From Herpetosiphonaceae bacterium (lineage in GTDB: Bacteria; Chloroflexota; Chloroflexia; Chloroflexales; Kallotenuaceae), in NCBI GenBank assembly GCA_013821605.1, contig JACDGP010000051.1, positions 1-36,263 of the forward strand: a stretch of DNA of 36,263 nt. Direction: 5' to 3'. The number at the start of each line of letters is the position of its first letter. Positions within the stretch are counted from its first letter, which is position 1. Below are positions 17,443 to 24,885 of this stretch, piece by piece. A model generated the notes under the pieces. The model saw nothing but the letters and a program-made list of their open reading frames with translations, made no database searches and was not told the origin of the DNA. Position numbers and translations under genes: made by a program.

Positions 17443-18285
17443 TTATGAAACTTCTGCCAGGACCGGCGCACCGATCACGGTGCCAATGCCCATCAATGCA
17501 TCGCCGACCGGCTGTGCGCGGCGCGCATCACCAATAATGACCCGTTCGACGCCACGAGCCAAGGCTTCATGGGCGCCGAGCAACTTCTTTTTCATCCGGC
17601 CGTGGGCAAACTCCATAGCCGCGGGCAGTGTTTCAAGATCGATGGCCGAGAGCAGCGATGCTTCATCCGGGTAAGCACGCAGTAAACCGGCCACGTTTGA
17701 CAGCAATAGGAGCGTTTCGGCTCCAAGTGCGGCTGCGATGACTGCTGCTGCCCGGTCGCCGTCTACATTCAGCATCTCGCCATGGTCCCCGGCGGCCAAT
17801 GGTGCGAGCACCAGCAAAAAGCCGCCGTGGAGGAGCATACGCAGCGCGTCACCATTGGCCGACTCGACGGTACCGGTCCAGTCATCGCGTAGCACGCGGA
17901 CCCGCCCATCTTCGATCACCCGAATCGCCGCTTTGCGCCGTGCACGCAGGACGTTGCCATCGATACCGGAGAGACCCCAGCCCGGTACGCCTAGCCCCTG
18001 AAGACGCTCAACGAGCGCACGGTTGATGCCAGCGGTCGCCATGGCAAAGATTTCAAGCGTGCGCCGGTCGGTGTAGCGGCTGGTGTGGCCAGAAGGCGAT
18101 ACGACCATGCGCGGCGGATGGCCAAGCTGTTCGGCCAGGATGTTCGTCGCGTCGGAGCCGCCGTGAACCAACACGAAGCGTTCGCCCGCATGCCAGCGCT
18201 GTGCAAGGTCGTCACATAGATTTTCTAAACCAATTCCTGCCGCGCCGCCGATCTTGACGACGGTTATGTGCTCACAATGTTGCAT
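17443..18285 (-). CDS. lysZ: [LysW]-aminoadipate kinase (LysZ)
   Basis: Start at ATG 18285 gives MQHCEHITVVKIGGAAG and a 280-residue protein; the frame extends upstream to 18363, but that stretch is inside lysY's end and is not kinase-like. It phosphorylates the side-chain carboxylate of LysW-bound aminoadipate. Visible are FVLVHGGSDATNILAEQLG, the SPSGHTSRYTDRRTLEIF segment typical of LysZ as opposed to ArgB, and VDGDRAAAVIAAALGAETLL near the nucleotide site. It belongs to the amino acid kinase family and is 25 bp after lysY. Confidence 0.95.
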   Translation of the reverse strand: MQHCEHITVVKIGGAAGIGLENLCDDLAQRWHAGERFVLVHGGSDATNILAEQLGHPPRMVVSPSGHTSRYTDRRTLEIFAMATAGINRALVERLQGLGVPGWGLSGIDGNVLRARRKAAIRVIEDGRVRVLRDDWTGTVESANGDALRMLLHGGFLLVLAPLAAGDHGEMLNVDGDRAAAVIAAALGAETLLLLSNVAGLLRAYPDEASLLSAIDLETLPAAMEFAHGRMKKKLLGAHEALARGVERVIIGDARRAQPVGDALMGIGTVIGAPVLAEVS

Positions 18286-18310
18286 AGTTAACCTATAGCA
18301 TAAACGTGTG

Positions 18311-19345
18311 CTAGGCCGGATGGAGGCCCCAAAAGCCAAGTCCGGTTGTTTCGTCCCAGCCATGCATCAGGTTGATACATTGCACGGCGCTGCCTGCGGC
18401 ACCCTTGCCAAGATTGTCAATCGCACATAGAGCCACGATGCGGCCGGTTTCCTCGTCAAGCGCCCAACCGACGTCGGCATAGTTCGTACCCGCAAGGATC
18501 TTAGGCTCTGGGTGACGGTAGACACCGGCGCGTTGGTGCACGATGCGGACGAAGGGCTCATCGTTGTACGTGGCCCGGTATGCTTTCCAGAGGGCACGAT
18601 CATCGATGGGTTCACGTACGAAGGCGTGGCAGGTGGCGAGTGCGCCACGGACCAACTCGACGGCGGTGATCGACAGATGCAGATCTGAGAGGGCCGTCGC
18701 CTGCCGAATCTCGGCGGTATGGCGGTGGCCGACCGGGGCAAACGAGCGGATAACACCACTACGCTCGGCATGATGGCTGGCGCTCGTGGCCTCGTTGCCG
18801 CCTTCCGACGATCCCACTTTGACTTCGGCGATCACCGGTCGCTGCGGATCAAGCAGCCCGGCGCGGACGAGGGGTCGTAGCGCTAGATTCACTGCCGTCG
18901 CATTACAGCCGACGCCACTTACGTAGTACGCCTGGCGGATTGCTTCGCGGTTGAGTTCGGGCAGGCCATAGACAAAGCGATCCAGCCATGCCGGGGCAGG
19001 ATGTTCGCTCCCGTACCAGCGGCGGTACTCAGCTGTGTCGCGTAGCCGGAAATCGGCCGAGCAGTCGACGATGCGCGGCGCAAGCTCGATCCAACGCTCG
19101 ATCGACTTAGCTGCCGAACCATGCGGGAGAGCCAGGAGCAACAGGTCGCAAGGCTCAAGTGCAGCTAATGGGCTGAAGCGCAGGGTCGTATGGCCACGGA
19201 GATTCGGATGCGCTGTATGGACGAACTGCCCTGCCAGCCGCTCCGATGTCGCCTGGACAACTTCCACCTGTGGGTGCTGCAGCAACAAGCGTAGCAGCTC
19301 ACCGCCCACATAGCCCGACGCCCCGGCAATTGCTATTCGTATCAC
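18311..19345 (-). CDS. lysY: [LysW]-L-2-aminoadipate 6-phosphate reductase (LysY)
   Basis: A 344-residue ArgC-type NADPH-dependent reductase making LysW-aminoadipate semialdehyde. It has the nucleotide-binding start IRIAIAGASGYVGGELLRLL, the catalytic cysteine in VSGVGCNATA (C147), and a late His region (LATCHAFVREP). The next gene upstream is lysX and the next downstream lysZ, so steps follow pathway order with the kinase after the reductase. Assignment as LysY and not ArgC rests on the operon. Confidence 0.95.
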   Translation of the reverse strand: MIRIAIAGASGYVGGELLRLLLQHPQVEVVQATSERLAGQFVHTAHPNLRGHTTLRFSPLAALEPCDLLLLALPHGSAAKSIERWIELAPRIVDCSADFRLRDTAEYRRWYGSEHPAPAWLDRFVYGLPELNREAIRQAYYVSGVGCNATAVNLALRPLVRAGLLDPQRPVIAEVKVGSSEGGNEATSASHHAERSGVIRSFAPVGHRHTAEIRQATALSDLHLSITAVELVRGALATCHAFVREPIDDRALWKAYRATYNDEPFVRIVHQRAGVYRHPEPKILAGTNYADVGWALDEETGRIVALCAIDNLGKGAAGSAVQCINLMHGWDETTGLGFWGLHPA

Positions 19346-19364
19346 TCTTTGCTCCTAACCCCGC

Positions 19365-20198
19365 TCACTGCGCCAGCACGTAATCCACGATACGGCCGGG
19401 AATATCCACACCGGTAGTATCGATGCTATTACGAAACTCCATGGTATGGTTGACTTCGTTGACCAGCAAGCGACCATCGGTCGTCTCCAGCAGGTCAACG
19501 GCGACGATGCCACCGCCCACGGCTTGCGCCGCGCGCAATGCCAGTTCACCAACGGCACCCGTCACGGGACAATTGCTCGCCTTGCCGCCACGTGCTGTAT
19601 TGGTAATCCAGTGCTCGCTGCTGCGGTAGATGGCACAGATTGTCTCATCGCCTATAACGAAGGCGCGGATATCGCGCCCTGGCTTTTCAACATGCTCCTG
19701 GATATAAAAGATGTGCTGTTGCCATGAACCCAGCACCTCAAGATGCTCTAGGATCGCTTCGGCAGCGTCGCGGTCGTTGACGCGTGATACCAGGCGGCCC
19801 CACGAGCCGACGACCGGCTTGAGCACGACGGGATAACCAAGCGTCTCGATTGCGCGCAGCGCTGCTTCCGGAGTGAAGGCGGCGAGGGCACGCGGTTGCG
19901 GCACTCCGGACCGCGTTAGGGCAGCGCTCGTCAACAGCTTATCGCCGCAGGTCGCGACGACGTCGTACCGATTAATGCAGCGGACGCCGCGGTCTTCGAG
20001 CAGCTTGAGCGCGTAGAGCGAGCGACCAAAAGAGATCGACCGTTCGAGCACCACATCATATGGTCGCTCGCGGTCCTGCACATCCCAGATGACCTCGCCG
20101 TCGTCGATCCGCTCGAAGCTCACCCCGCGTCGCTCGAAAGCGCTAAACAGCAGCTTTTCTTCGACCCGGATGCGCGAGCACAGAATGCCGAGTCGCAT
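19365..20198 (-). CDS. lysX: Alpha-aminoadipate-LysW ligase (LysX), ATP-grasp
   Basis: A 277-residue RimK-like ATP-grasp enzyme that joins alpha-aminoadipate to the C-terminal glutamate of LysW. Evidence: the start [20 protein letters not shown], the ATP-grasp strands [19 protein letters not shown] and IYQ-type [19 protein letters not shown], and the metal-binding end [17 protein letters not shown]. Its ATG directly abuts the LysW stop (TAAATG), so carrier and ligase are translated together. Length equals that of the Thermus enzyme. Confidence 0.96.
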   Translation of the reverse strand: MRLGILCSRIRVEEKLLFSAFERRGVSFERIDDGEVIWDVQDRERPYDVVLERSISFGRSLYALKLLEDRGVRCINRYDVVATCGDKLLTSAALTRSGVPQPRALAAFTPEAALRAIETLGYPVVLKPVVGSWGRLVSRVNDRDAAEAILEHLEVLGSWQQHIFYIQEHVEKPGRDIRAFVIGDETICAIYRSSEHWITNTARGGKASNCPVTGAVGELALRAAQAVGGGIVAVDLLETTDGRLLVNEVNHTMEFRNSIDTTGVDIPGRIVDYVLAQ

Positions 20199-20360
20199 TT
20201 ATTCGCCCCAGTCTTCTTCAACCATGGGCGCAAGCTGAAGCTGGACCGGCGATGTGCTGGTGACTTCAAGCTCCGCGCCACAATCCGGGCAGGGGACGAT
20301 CTCACCTTCGATCAAATCCGCAGGCAAGGTCAGGGTGGCTTCACATTCTGGACAAGTCAT
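20199..20360 (-). CDS. lysW: Lysine biosynthesis carrier protein LysW (continuous in frame with homoisocitrate dehydrogenase)
   Basis: From ATG 20360 the frame encodes a complete 53-residue LysW: zinc-binding MTCPECEATL and IVPCPDCGAELEV (two CxxC pairs), an acidic body, and the obligatory C-terminus EDWGE, whose last Glu carries the pathway intermediates. GAGGAG lies nine bases before the ATG, so it can be translated on its own. No stop separates it from the preceding homoisocitrate dehydrogenase, however, so a fusion protein is also predicted from the upstream start. Confidence 0.93.
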   Translation of the reverse strand: MTCPECEATLTLPADLIEGEIVPCPDCGAELEVTSTSPVQLQLAPMVEEDWGE

Positions 20361-21392
20361 AGCACTATTCTCCTCAGTAAGATGAGTAATAACGAAAGCA
20401 AGGACCTCGGCAGTAGTTGCAGCTCCGCCCAGGTCGGGCGTATGGATACCGGCGCGCAGGGCAGCGTCAACGGCCGTACGTAGCCGGTCACCTCGGCTCG
20501 TTTCGCCCAGGTAATCGAGCAGCAATGCGGCGGCACTGATCGCAGCGAGCGGATTGGCGATGCCGCGCCCCGCGATATCGGGAGCTGAGCCATGTACGGG
20601 CTCGAAGACGGCGCGCTCCGCGCCAATATTGGCCGAAGCAGCGAGGCCCAATCCACCCCCCCAAGCACTGGCTGCATCCGACAAAATGTCGCCAAAGAGG
20701 TTGGTGGTTACGATCACGTCAAAGCGCTCGGGTGAGCGCACCATATGATAGGCGGCGGTATCAACCAGCAGTTCGTCGACTACCACAGGGTTGGTACCGA
20801 CCTGCCCGGCAAAGACGGCCAGGACTGTCTCACGAAACAGGCCACAACTTTCACGTAGTACGTTGGCTTTATGAACGAGCGTGACACGCTGCCGCCGATG
20901 GTGCTGCGCATAATCGAGCGCGAACTGAGCAATGCGCCGGCTACCGTGACTGGTGATGATGCGATGGGCAACTGCTCGCCGGTCATCGGGCGCACCCGTT
21001 ACCTCTTCGCCACCGGCGTAGAGCCCCTCGCTATTTTCCCGAATAACGACCATGTCGATGCCAGGGCGCTGCCCTTCGAGCGGTGGTGTACGAACAGGTC
21101 GGACACAGGCATATAAGTCCAGTGCCTGGCGTAGGCCCACGACCGGACTGCGATAGCCAGTGACGCGGTGCGACGGCGAACCAACGGCACCTAGCAAAGT
21201 TACATCTGCCTGCCGCACCGCCGTAAGCGTTTCGTTGGGAAGGGCAGTGCCCCGACGCTGGAAGCAAGCCCAGCCGATATCGGCCTCGACGAAGCGGCAG
21301 CGCAAACCGGTCGCGATCAGCGCAGCGCGGGCCGCCGGAATGACCTCTTGGCCGATGCCGTCGCCGGGCAGCAGGCAGATGATGTAGCTCAT
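20199..21392 (-). CDS. hicdh: Homoisocitrate dehydrogenase, reading in frame into LysW
   Basis: The frame from ATG 21392 runs 397 residues. Residues 1-344 are an isocitrate/isopropylmalate dehydrogenase-family enzyme: LLPGDGIGQEVIPAARAAL, substrate loop VVIRENSEGLYAGGEE, HKANVLRESCGLF, VDTAAYHMVRSPERFDVIV, NLFGDILSDAASAWGGGLG and FEPVHGSAPDIAG. In this operon it should oxidise homoisocitrate to 2-oxoadipate with NAD+. The family normally ends about 335-345 residues, close to where LysW begins (HLTEENSA, then MTCPEC). The remaining 53 residues are LysW. This is either a true fusion or two overlapping products with lost stop; internal GAGGAG supports separate LysW synthesis as well. It starts two bases after lysU ends. 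Confidence 0.93.
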   Translation of the reverse strand: MSYIICLLPGDGIGQEVIPAARAALIATGLRCRFVEADIGWACFQRRGTALPNETLTAVRQADVTLLGAVGSPSHRVTGYRSPVVGLRQALDLYACVRPVRTPPLEGQRPGIDMVVIRENSEGLYAGGEEVTGAPDDRRAVAHRIITSHGSRRIAQFALDYAQHHRRQRVTLVHKANVLRESCGLFRETVLAVFAGQVGTNPVVVDELLVDTAAYHMVRSPERFDVIVTTNLFGDILSDAASAWGGGLGLAASANIGAERAVFEPVHGSAPDIAGRGIANPLAAISAAALLLDYLGETSRGDRLRTAVDAALRAGIHTPDLGGAATTAEVLAFVITHLTEENSAMTCPECEATLTLPADLIEGEIVPCPDCGAELEVTSTSPVQLQLAPMVEEDWGE

Positions 21393-21394
21393 GG

Positions 21395-21889
21395 CTAGTT
21401 GCCTGCCTGGCCTGGGAAGTGGCCGTGTGTGCGGAAATAGGGCACAATGCCGCCGGCTTCCCAGACTTCACGGATCCAGGCGGCCGGTGGTGGCAGCGTG
21501 ATTGTTTCGCCTCCGCTGGTCACGATACCAGTCGCACGGTCCAGGGTCGCCGTCGCACCATCGGCCAGATGAGTTAGGTCCGCCTCGAAGAGAGGAATAC
21601 CGAGGTTAAGGGCGTTGCGAAAGAAGATGCGCGCGAAGCTGGGGGCGATGATGGCGCCTACACCGAGCAGCTTCAGGGCAAGGGGGGCGTACTCCCGTGA
21701 TGAGCCACAACCGAAGTTTCGACCGGCGACGATCAGATCGCCCCGTTGCATCGTCTTGGCGAACTCAGGCCGCGCTTCGATAAAAGCGAAGGTCGGCAGT
21801 TCCGCCTCCGATGTCATGTAGGGAGCATAGCGCCCCGGTACGATCTGATCGGTATTTACATCCGCCCCAAAACGCCATATGGTTGCCAT
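21395..21889 (-). CDS. lysU: Homoaconitase small subunit (LysU)
   Basis: A 164-residue swivel-domain subunit of the aconitase family. It has GADVNTDQIVPGRY at the N-terminus and the strongly conserved GRNFGCGSSREYAPLALK, followed by IIAPSFARIFFRNALNLGIP. With the large subunit encoded just upstream it isomerises homocitrate through homoaconitate to homoisocitrate. LeuD is the paralogue; context assigns it to lysine synthesis. Confidence 0.94.
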   Translation of the reverse strand: MATIWRFGADVNTDQIVPGRYAPYMTSEAELPTFAFIEARPEFAKTMQRGDLIVAGRNFGCGSSREYAPLALKLLGVGAIIAPSFARIFFRNALNLGIPLFEADLTHLADGATATLDRATGIVTSGGETITLPPPAAWIREVWEAGGIVPYFRTHGHFPGQAGN

Positions 21890-21930
21890 AGTTAATCGTT
21901 TCCTTTCTGTGATGCTGCTTGCTGCGTGGG

Positions 21931-23205
21931 TTACGCGAAGAGTGCTTCTGCCTCGTCCACGGCTTCGAGCTCGCGTGGGTCGGTGATGTAACCGGTGACG
22001 GCAGTAGCCGCTGCGACTGCTGGTGATCCAAGGTAGATTTGGGACTCGGGCGAGCCCATACGACCCCGGAAATTGCGATTACCGGTGAACAAGCAGACTT
22101 CGCCCGGCGCGAGCACACCCATGTGCCGGCCGATGCAGGCACCACAACCGGGTGTACCAATCGTCGCACCAGCTTGGAGTAAGGTTGTAAGCGTGCCATC
22201 GGCGATGGCGAGTTCGAGGGCCTGGCTGGAAGCCGGCACAACCAGCATACGGACCCCGGGTGCCAAGCGACGACCCCGCAAAATGCGCGCAGCCGTCGCC
22301 ATATCTTCGTGGCGGCCGTTAGTGCAAGTGCCGAGGTAGACGACATCAACGGCTACCCGGCCCACGTCTGCCAGGTCGGCCACATTGTCGACATAGCTCG
22401 GCATTGCGATTTGCGGGGTGAGCAGTGCGAGATCAACATCCAGCGTTTGCTCATAGTGGGCACCTTCCTCGACACGGAGCCAGTTGGGGACATCAAGGTC
22501 GGCGGCGGCGGGACCGGTGGGCGGGATCAGGCCGGCCTTGCCACCGACTTCAATCGACAGTGTTGCCAGCGTCATGCGGTCACCGATCGAGAGGAAGTCA
22601 ACGCCATGCCATTCCACCGAGCGGTAGGTCGCACCGTCGGCACGCAGCATACGGGCAACATACAGGCCGAGGTCCTTCGCGCCGACACCCGGCTGCAAGC
22701 GTCCAGTTGCGCGAATTCGGACGGTTTCGGGAACGCGCAGCCAGGTCTGCCCCGTGGCCAGCGCGAGTGCGATATCGGTCGTGCCCATGCCGGTGCCGAA
22801 GGCGCCCACCGCGCCATAGGCGGTCGAATGCGAGTCCGAACCGACGATCAGCATGCCCGGACGGGCGAGGCGTTCCTCGATCAGCACCTGATGGGAAATG
22901 CCGCGCCCGACGTCAAAAAGATGGCCGATACCTTCTTCACGAGCGAAGCGTCGCAGGCGCGCCTGGGCTTCCGCCGTCTGGATACTCGATGCGGGTGCGA
23001 CATGGTCAACTACCAGCGCAACGCGCTCCGGATCCCACACGCGCGGTGCTTGAAGCTCCTCGCGCAAGACCTTGATGATACTGGGCGAAATACTATCGTG
23101 CGCCATCACCAAGTCAACCGACGCCGTAATCACATCCTCGGCCTGCACGCTATAGCCGGCCGCATGTGAGAGAATCTGCTCTGCAAGTGTCTGTGCCACG
23201 TTCAC
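21931..23205 (-). CDS. lysT: Homoaconitase large subunit (LysT)
   Basis: A 424-residue aconitase-family catalytic subunit. Iron-sulfur cluster ligands are C294 in YLGTCTNGRHED and C354/C357 in TPGCGACIGRHMG. The GSDSHSTAYGAVGAFGTGMG block and GTTDIALALATGQTW are typical of LeuC/HacA enzymes. It pairs with LysU. The ending EAEALFA is unremarkable. Homocitrate synthase lies 23 bp upstream. Confidence 0.95.
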   Translation of the reverse strand: MNVAQTLAEQILSHAAGYSVQAEDVITASVDLVMAHDSISPSIIKVLREELQAPRVWDPERVALVVDHVAPASSIQTAEAQARLRRFAREEGIGHLFDVGRGISHQVLIEERLARPGMLIVGSDSHSTAYGAVGAFGTGMGTTDIALALATGQTWLRVPETVRIRATGRLQPGVGAKDLGLYVARMLRADGATYRSVEWHGVDFLSIGDRMTLATLSIEVGGKAGLIPPTGPAAADLDVPNWLRVEEGAHYEQTLDVDLALLTPQIAMPSYVDNVADLADVGRVAVDVVYLGTCTNGRHEDMATAARILRGRRLAPGVRMLVVPASSQALELAIADGTLTTLLQAGATIGTPGCGACIGRHMGVLAPGEVCLFTGNRNFRGRMGSPESQIYLGSPAVAAATAVTGYITDPRELEAVDEAEALFA

Positions 23206-23228
23206 TTCTCCTAACGTATACGAAACGC

Positions 23229-24392
23229 CTAGGCGTTTGCCCTAATGTCTGATAGTTGACGACGTAGATCTGCATTCTGTGCAAGCAACAGTGAGTCGAC
23301 CTCTAAGGCCGAAAGGGGGACGTTATCGGCACGGGTCTTAATCTCGTGGGTGATGGACTGCAAGGCGTCACCACCGAGCTCGATGCCAAGCTCACGCGCA
23401 CGCTGCGCAACCGCGTGGCGTCCGGTCAGGCGGTGGCCGATCAGGACCGACCGTTCGCGGCCAAAAATCGCTGGATCGAGCGCCTCGTAGGTTGTAGGTT
23501 GCTTGAGCACCGCGTTGGTATGGAGGCCGGCCTTGTGCGTAAATGCTGTCTCACCGGTAATGCAGGAGTTGAAGGGAATATCGATGCCCAGGAACTCCGC
23601 GACCATGCGGTCCAGCGCCGGAAGTTGTTGCAGCCGGTAATGGGTAACAAGCTGGGGGGCCGAAAGGTAGAGCCGTGCGATCAAGCCTGATAGTGAGGTA
23701 ATGCCATTGCGCTCACCGATGCCGAGCACCGTCGTGTCAAGGTGTGTCGCGCCCGTTTCCAGGGCAGCGAAGGCATTGGCAATCGCACAGCCGCCATCAT
23801 TATGGCCGTGGAATTCGATATCGCAACGGACGTTGGCGCGCACATCCCGCACCAGCGCCTCGACTTCGCGGGGCGTCGCGATACCAACGGTATCAGCGAT
23901 GCCGACACGTTGGACTCCGCAGGCGTCCACGGCTCGAAAGATTTGGAGCAAATCGGCCCGCTCGGTGCGGAAGGCGTCTTCGCAGGAAAAGCGTACTTCG
24001 ACGTCGCAGGCCTGCAGGAAGCGGATGACGGTGATCGCCTCAGCGATAATCTGATCCACAGTGCGACCGTGGCTATGCTCACGCAGCAGTTGCGATGCGC
24101 CGAAGAGCAGGTTGACACCACCGACGTGGCAGTCAACGGCCCGGCGGGCGTCTTCAATGGTACAGCGGGTGTGGGTCAGAATACGTGCATGGAGGGGAAG
24201 TGCGGTCAGGGTCCGTAGGTCGTGCTCGCTCTGGGGTGATGCGACGGGCGAGGTAGCTTCGATATATTCGACACCGAATGCATCAAGGGCTTCGGCAATC
24301 GCGACTTTTTGTGCAGTCGTGAAGCGGGCGCGAGCAAATTGCTCGCCTTCGCGCAGAGTCGAATCAATGATCGAAAATCTGTCTAGGGTCAT
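23229..24392 (-). CDS. hcs: Homocitrate synthase
   Basis: A 387-residue member of the DRE-TIM/homocitrate synthase family, condensing acetyl-CoA with 2-oxoglutarate as the first step of the pathway. It carries STLREGEQFARARF with the metal-binding Asp at D10, FSCEDAFRTERADLL, FHGHNDGG (H195, H197), GIGERNGITSLSGL, and TGETAFTHKAGLHTNA. It is the first enzyme gene of the operon and the usual feedback-inhibited step. GAGGAG lies eight bases before ATG 24392. A small open frame (24364-24498) overlaps its start. Confidence 0.95.
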   Translation of the reverse strand: MTLDRFSIIDSTLREGEQFARARFTTAQKVAIAEALDAFGVEYIEATSPVASPQSEHDLRTLTALPLHARILTHTRCTIEDARRAVDCHVGGVNLLFGASQLLREHSHGRTVDQIIAEAITVIRFLQACDVEVRFSCEDAFRTERADLLQIFRAVDACGVQRVGIADTVGIATPREVEALVRDVRANVRCDIEFHGHNDGGCAIANAFAALETGATHLDTTVLGIGERNGITSLSGLIARLYLSAPQLVTHYRLQQLPALDRMVAEFLGIDIPFNSCITGETAFTHKAGLHTNAVLKQPTTYEALDPAIFGRERSVLIGHRLTGRHAVAQRARELGIELGGDALQSITHEIKTRADNVPLSALEVDSLLLAQNADLRRQLSDIRANA

Positions 24393-24498
24393 GACTACTG
24401 CTCCTCAAACGTTGCCAAAAGGCGGCATAGATGGCGGCGATGGCGAATTCGACGTTGCGTTTCGAAGCAGGGCGTTTAGTGCATTTGGTAATAGTCAT
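24364..24498 (-). CDS. Possible 44-aa small protein between attenuator and homocitrate synthase
   Basis: ATG 24498 has AGAAGGA eight bases upstream and opens a 44-codon frame beginning MTITKCTKRPASKRNVEFAI and including the hydrophobic stretch IAAIYAAFW. It lies after the leader terminator and ends 29 bases inside the homocitrate synthase gene in another frame. It could couple translation into that gene, or be chance. No family is recognised. Confidence 0.35.
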   Translation of the reverse strand: MTITKCTKRPASKRNVEFAIAAIYAAFWQRLRSSSHDPRQIFDH

Positions 24499-24544
24499 GA
24501 CTGCATTCCTTCTGTACATTGTGATGAAACCGGTAAACGAACGC

Positions 24545-24579
24545 AAAAAAACCGCCAGACCCATTCAGAGGTCTGGCGG
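24545..24579 (-). terminator. Strong intrinsic terminator of the lysine attenuator
   Basis: Read on the - strand, CCGCCAGACC (24579-24570) and GGTCTGGCGG (24561-24552) form a perfect 10-bp GC-rich stem with an 8-base loop, immediately followed by seven U (24551-24545). It lies before the lysine genes, so it must be bypassed for their expression. Confidence 0.93.
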
Positions 24580-24628
24580 CGATTTGTCATTTTCTGACGA
24601 AGCGCGACTAGCCAGACCTCCGGTCCGG
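24568..24628 (-). promoter_or_regulatory. Competing antiterminator segments of the lysine attenuator
   Basis: Segment 0 (CCGGACC, 24628-24622) can pair with GGTCTGG in segment 1. Segment 1 (GAGGTCTGGC, 24620-24611) is a perfect 10-base complement of segment 2 (GCCAGACCTC, 24577-24568). Segment 2 is also the 5' arm of the terminator. Thus 0:1 protects the terminator, and 1:2 prevents it. Lys codons of the leader end one base before segment 0, and the leader stop codon abuts segment 1, so ribosome position decides which hairpin forms. Confidence 0.88.
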
Positions 24629-24682
24629 TTTTTTCGCGCCTTTTTTGGCCGAGTAGTTAAGTTGTGCCGTATAGTGGGCCAT
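24608..24682 (-). CDS. Lysine operon leader peptide (24 aa, four Lys codons)
   Basis: From ATG 24682, with AAGGTG at 24692-24687 as ribosome site, 24 codons run to TAG at 24610-24608. The peptide contains Lys-Lys-Gly-Ala-Lys-Lys at residues 13-18 (AAA AAA GGC GCG AAA AAA). A ribosome stalled there would cover segment 0 and free segment 1 to form the antiterminator. A ribosome that reaches the stop codon covers segment 1 and lets the terminator form. This is the trp/his-type design keyed to lysine. Leader-peptide attenuation of lysine genes has been reported in Thermus thermophilus. The peptide itself probably has no other role. Confidence 0.9.
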   Translation of the reverse strand: MAHYTAQLNYSAKKGAKKPDRRSG

Positions 24683-24707
24683 TCGTCACCTTCTAAGACT
24701 GTTGCTC

Positions 24708-24736
24708 ATCCTACAGGACAGAGGGGAGGCTGTCAA
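24708..24736 (-). promoter_or_regulatory. Sigma-70-type promoter of the lysine operon
   Basis: On the - strand, TTGACA (24736-24731) matches the -35 consensus exactly, followed by a 17-bp spacer and TAGGAT (24713-24708) as -10. The predicted start near 24701 leaves about 19 bases before the leader peptide ATG. Confidence 0.8.
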
Positions 24737-24885
24737 GGGCCAATTTTGCTTCGTCTTACCGATCAAACCAACCTCAAAGCATACCAGTTTGCTGTGTACG
24801 GCTTGGTGATCTACGGCCCCACGAACAGCATCCCGGTGCGGATGATTATGCTCGCCGTTGACATGGTGATCCATGGAGTCATAAT

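Noticed and set aside
22309-23169. 286-codon + strand frame opposite lysT
   Set aside because: It is the antisense shadow of the homoaconitase gene, whose cluster ligands and length are convincing.
24545-24700. Lysine (L-box) riboswitch upstream of the lysine operon
   Set aside because: The leader is too short for the roughly 170-nt lysine aptamer and is explained by a Lys-codon peptide with competing hairpins.
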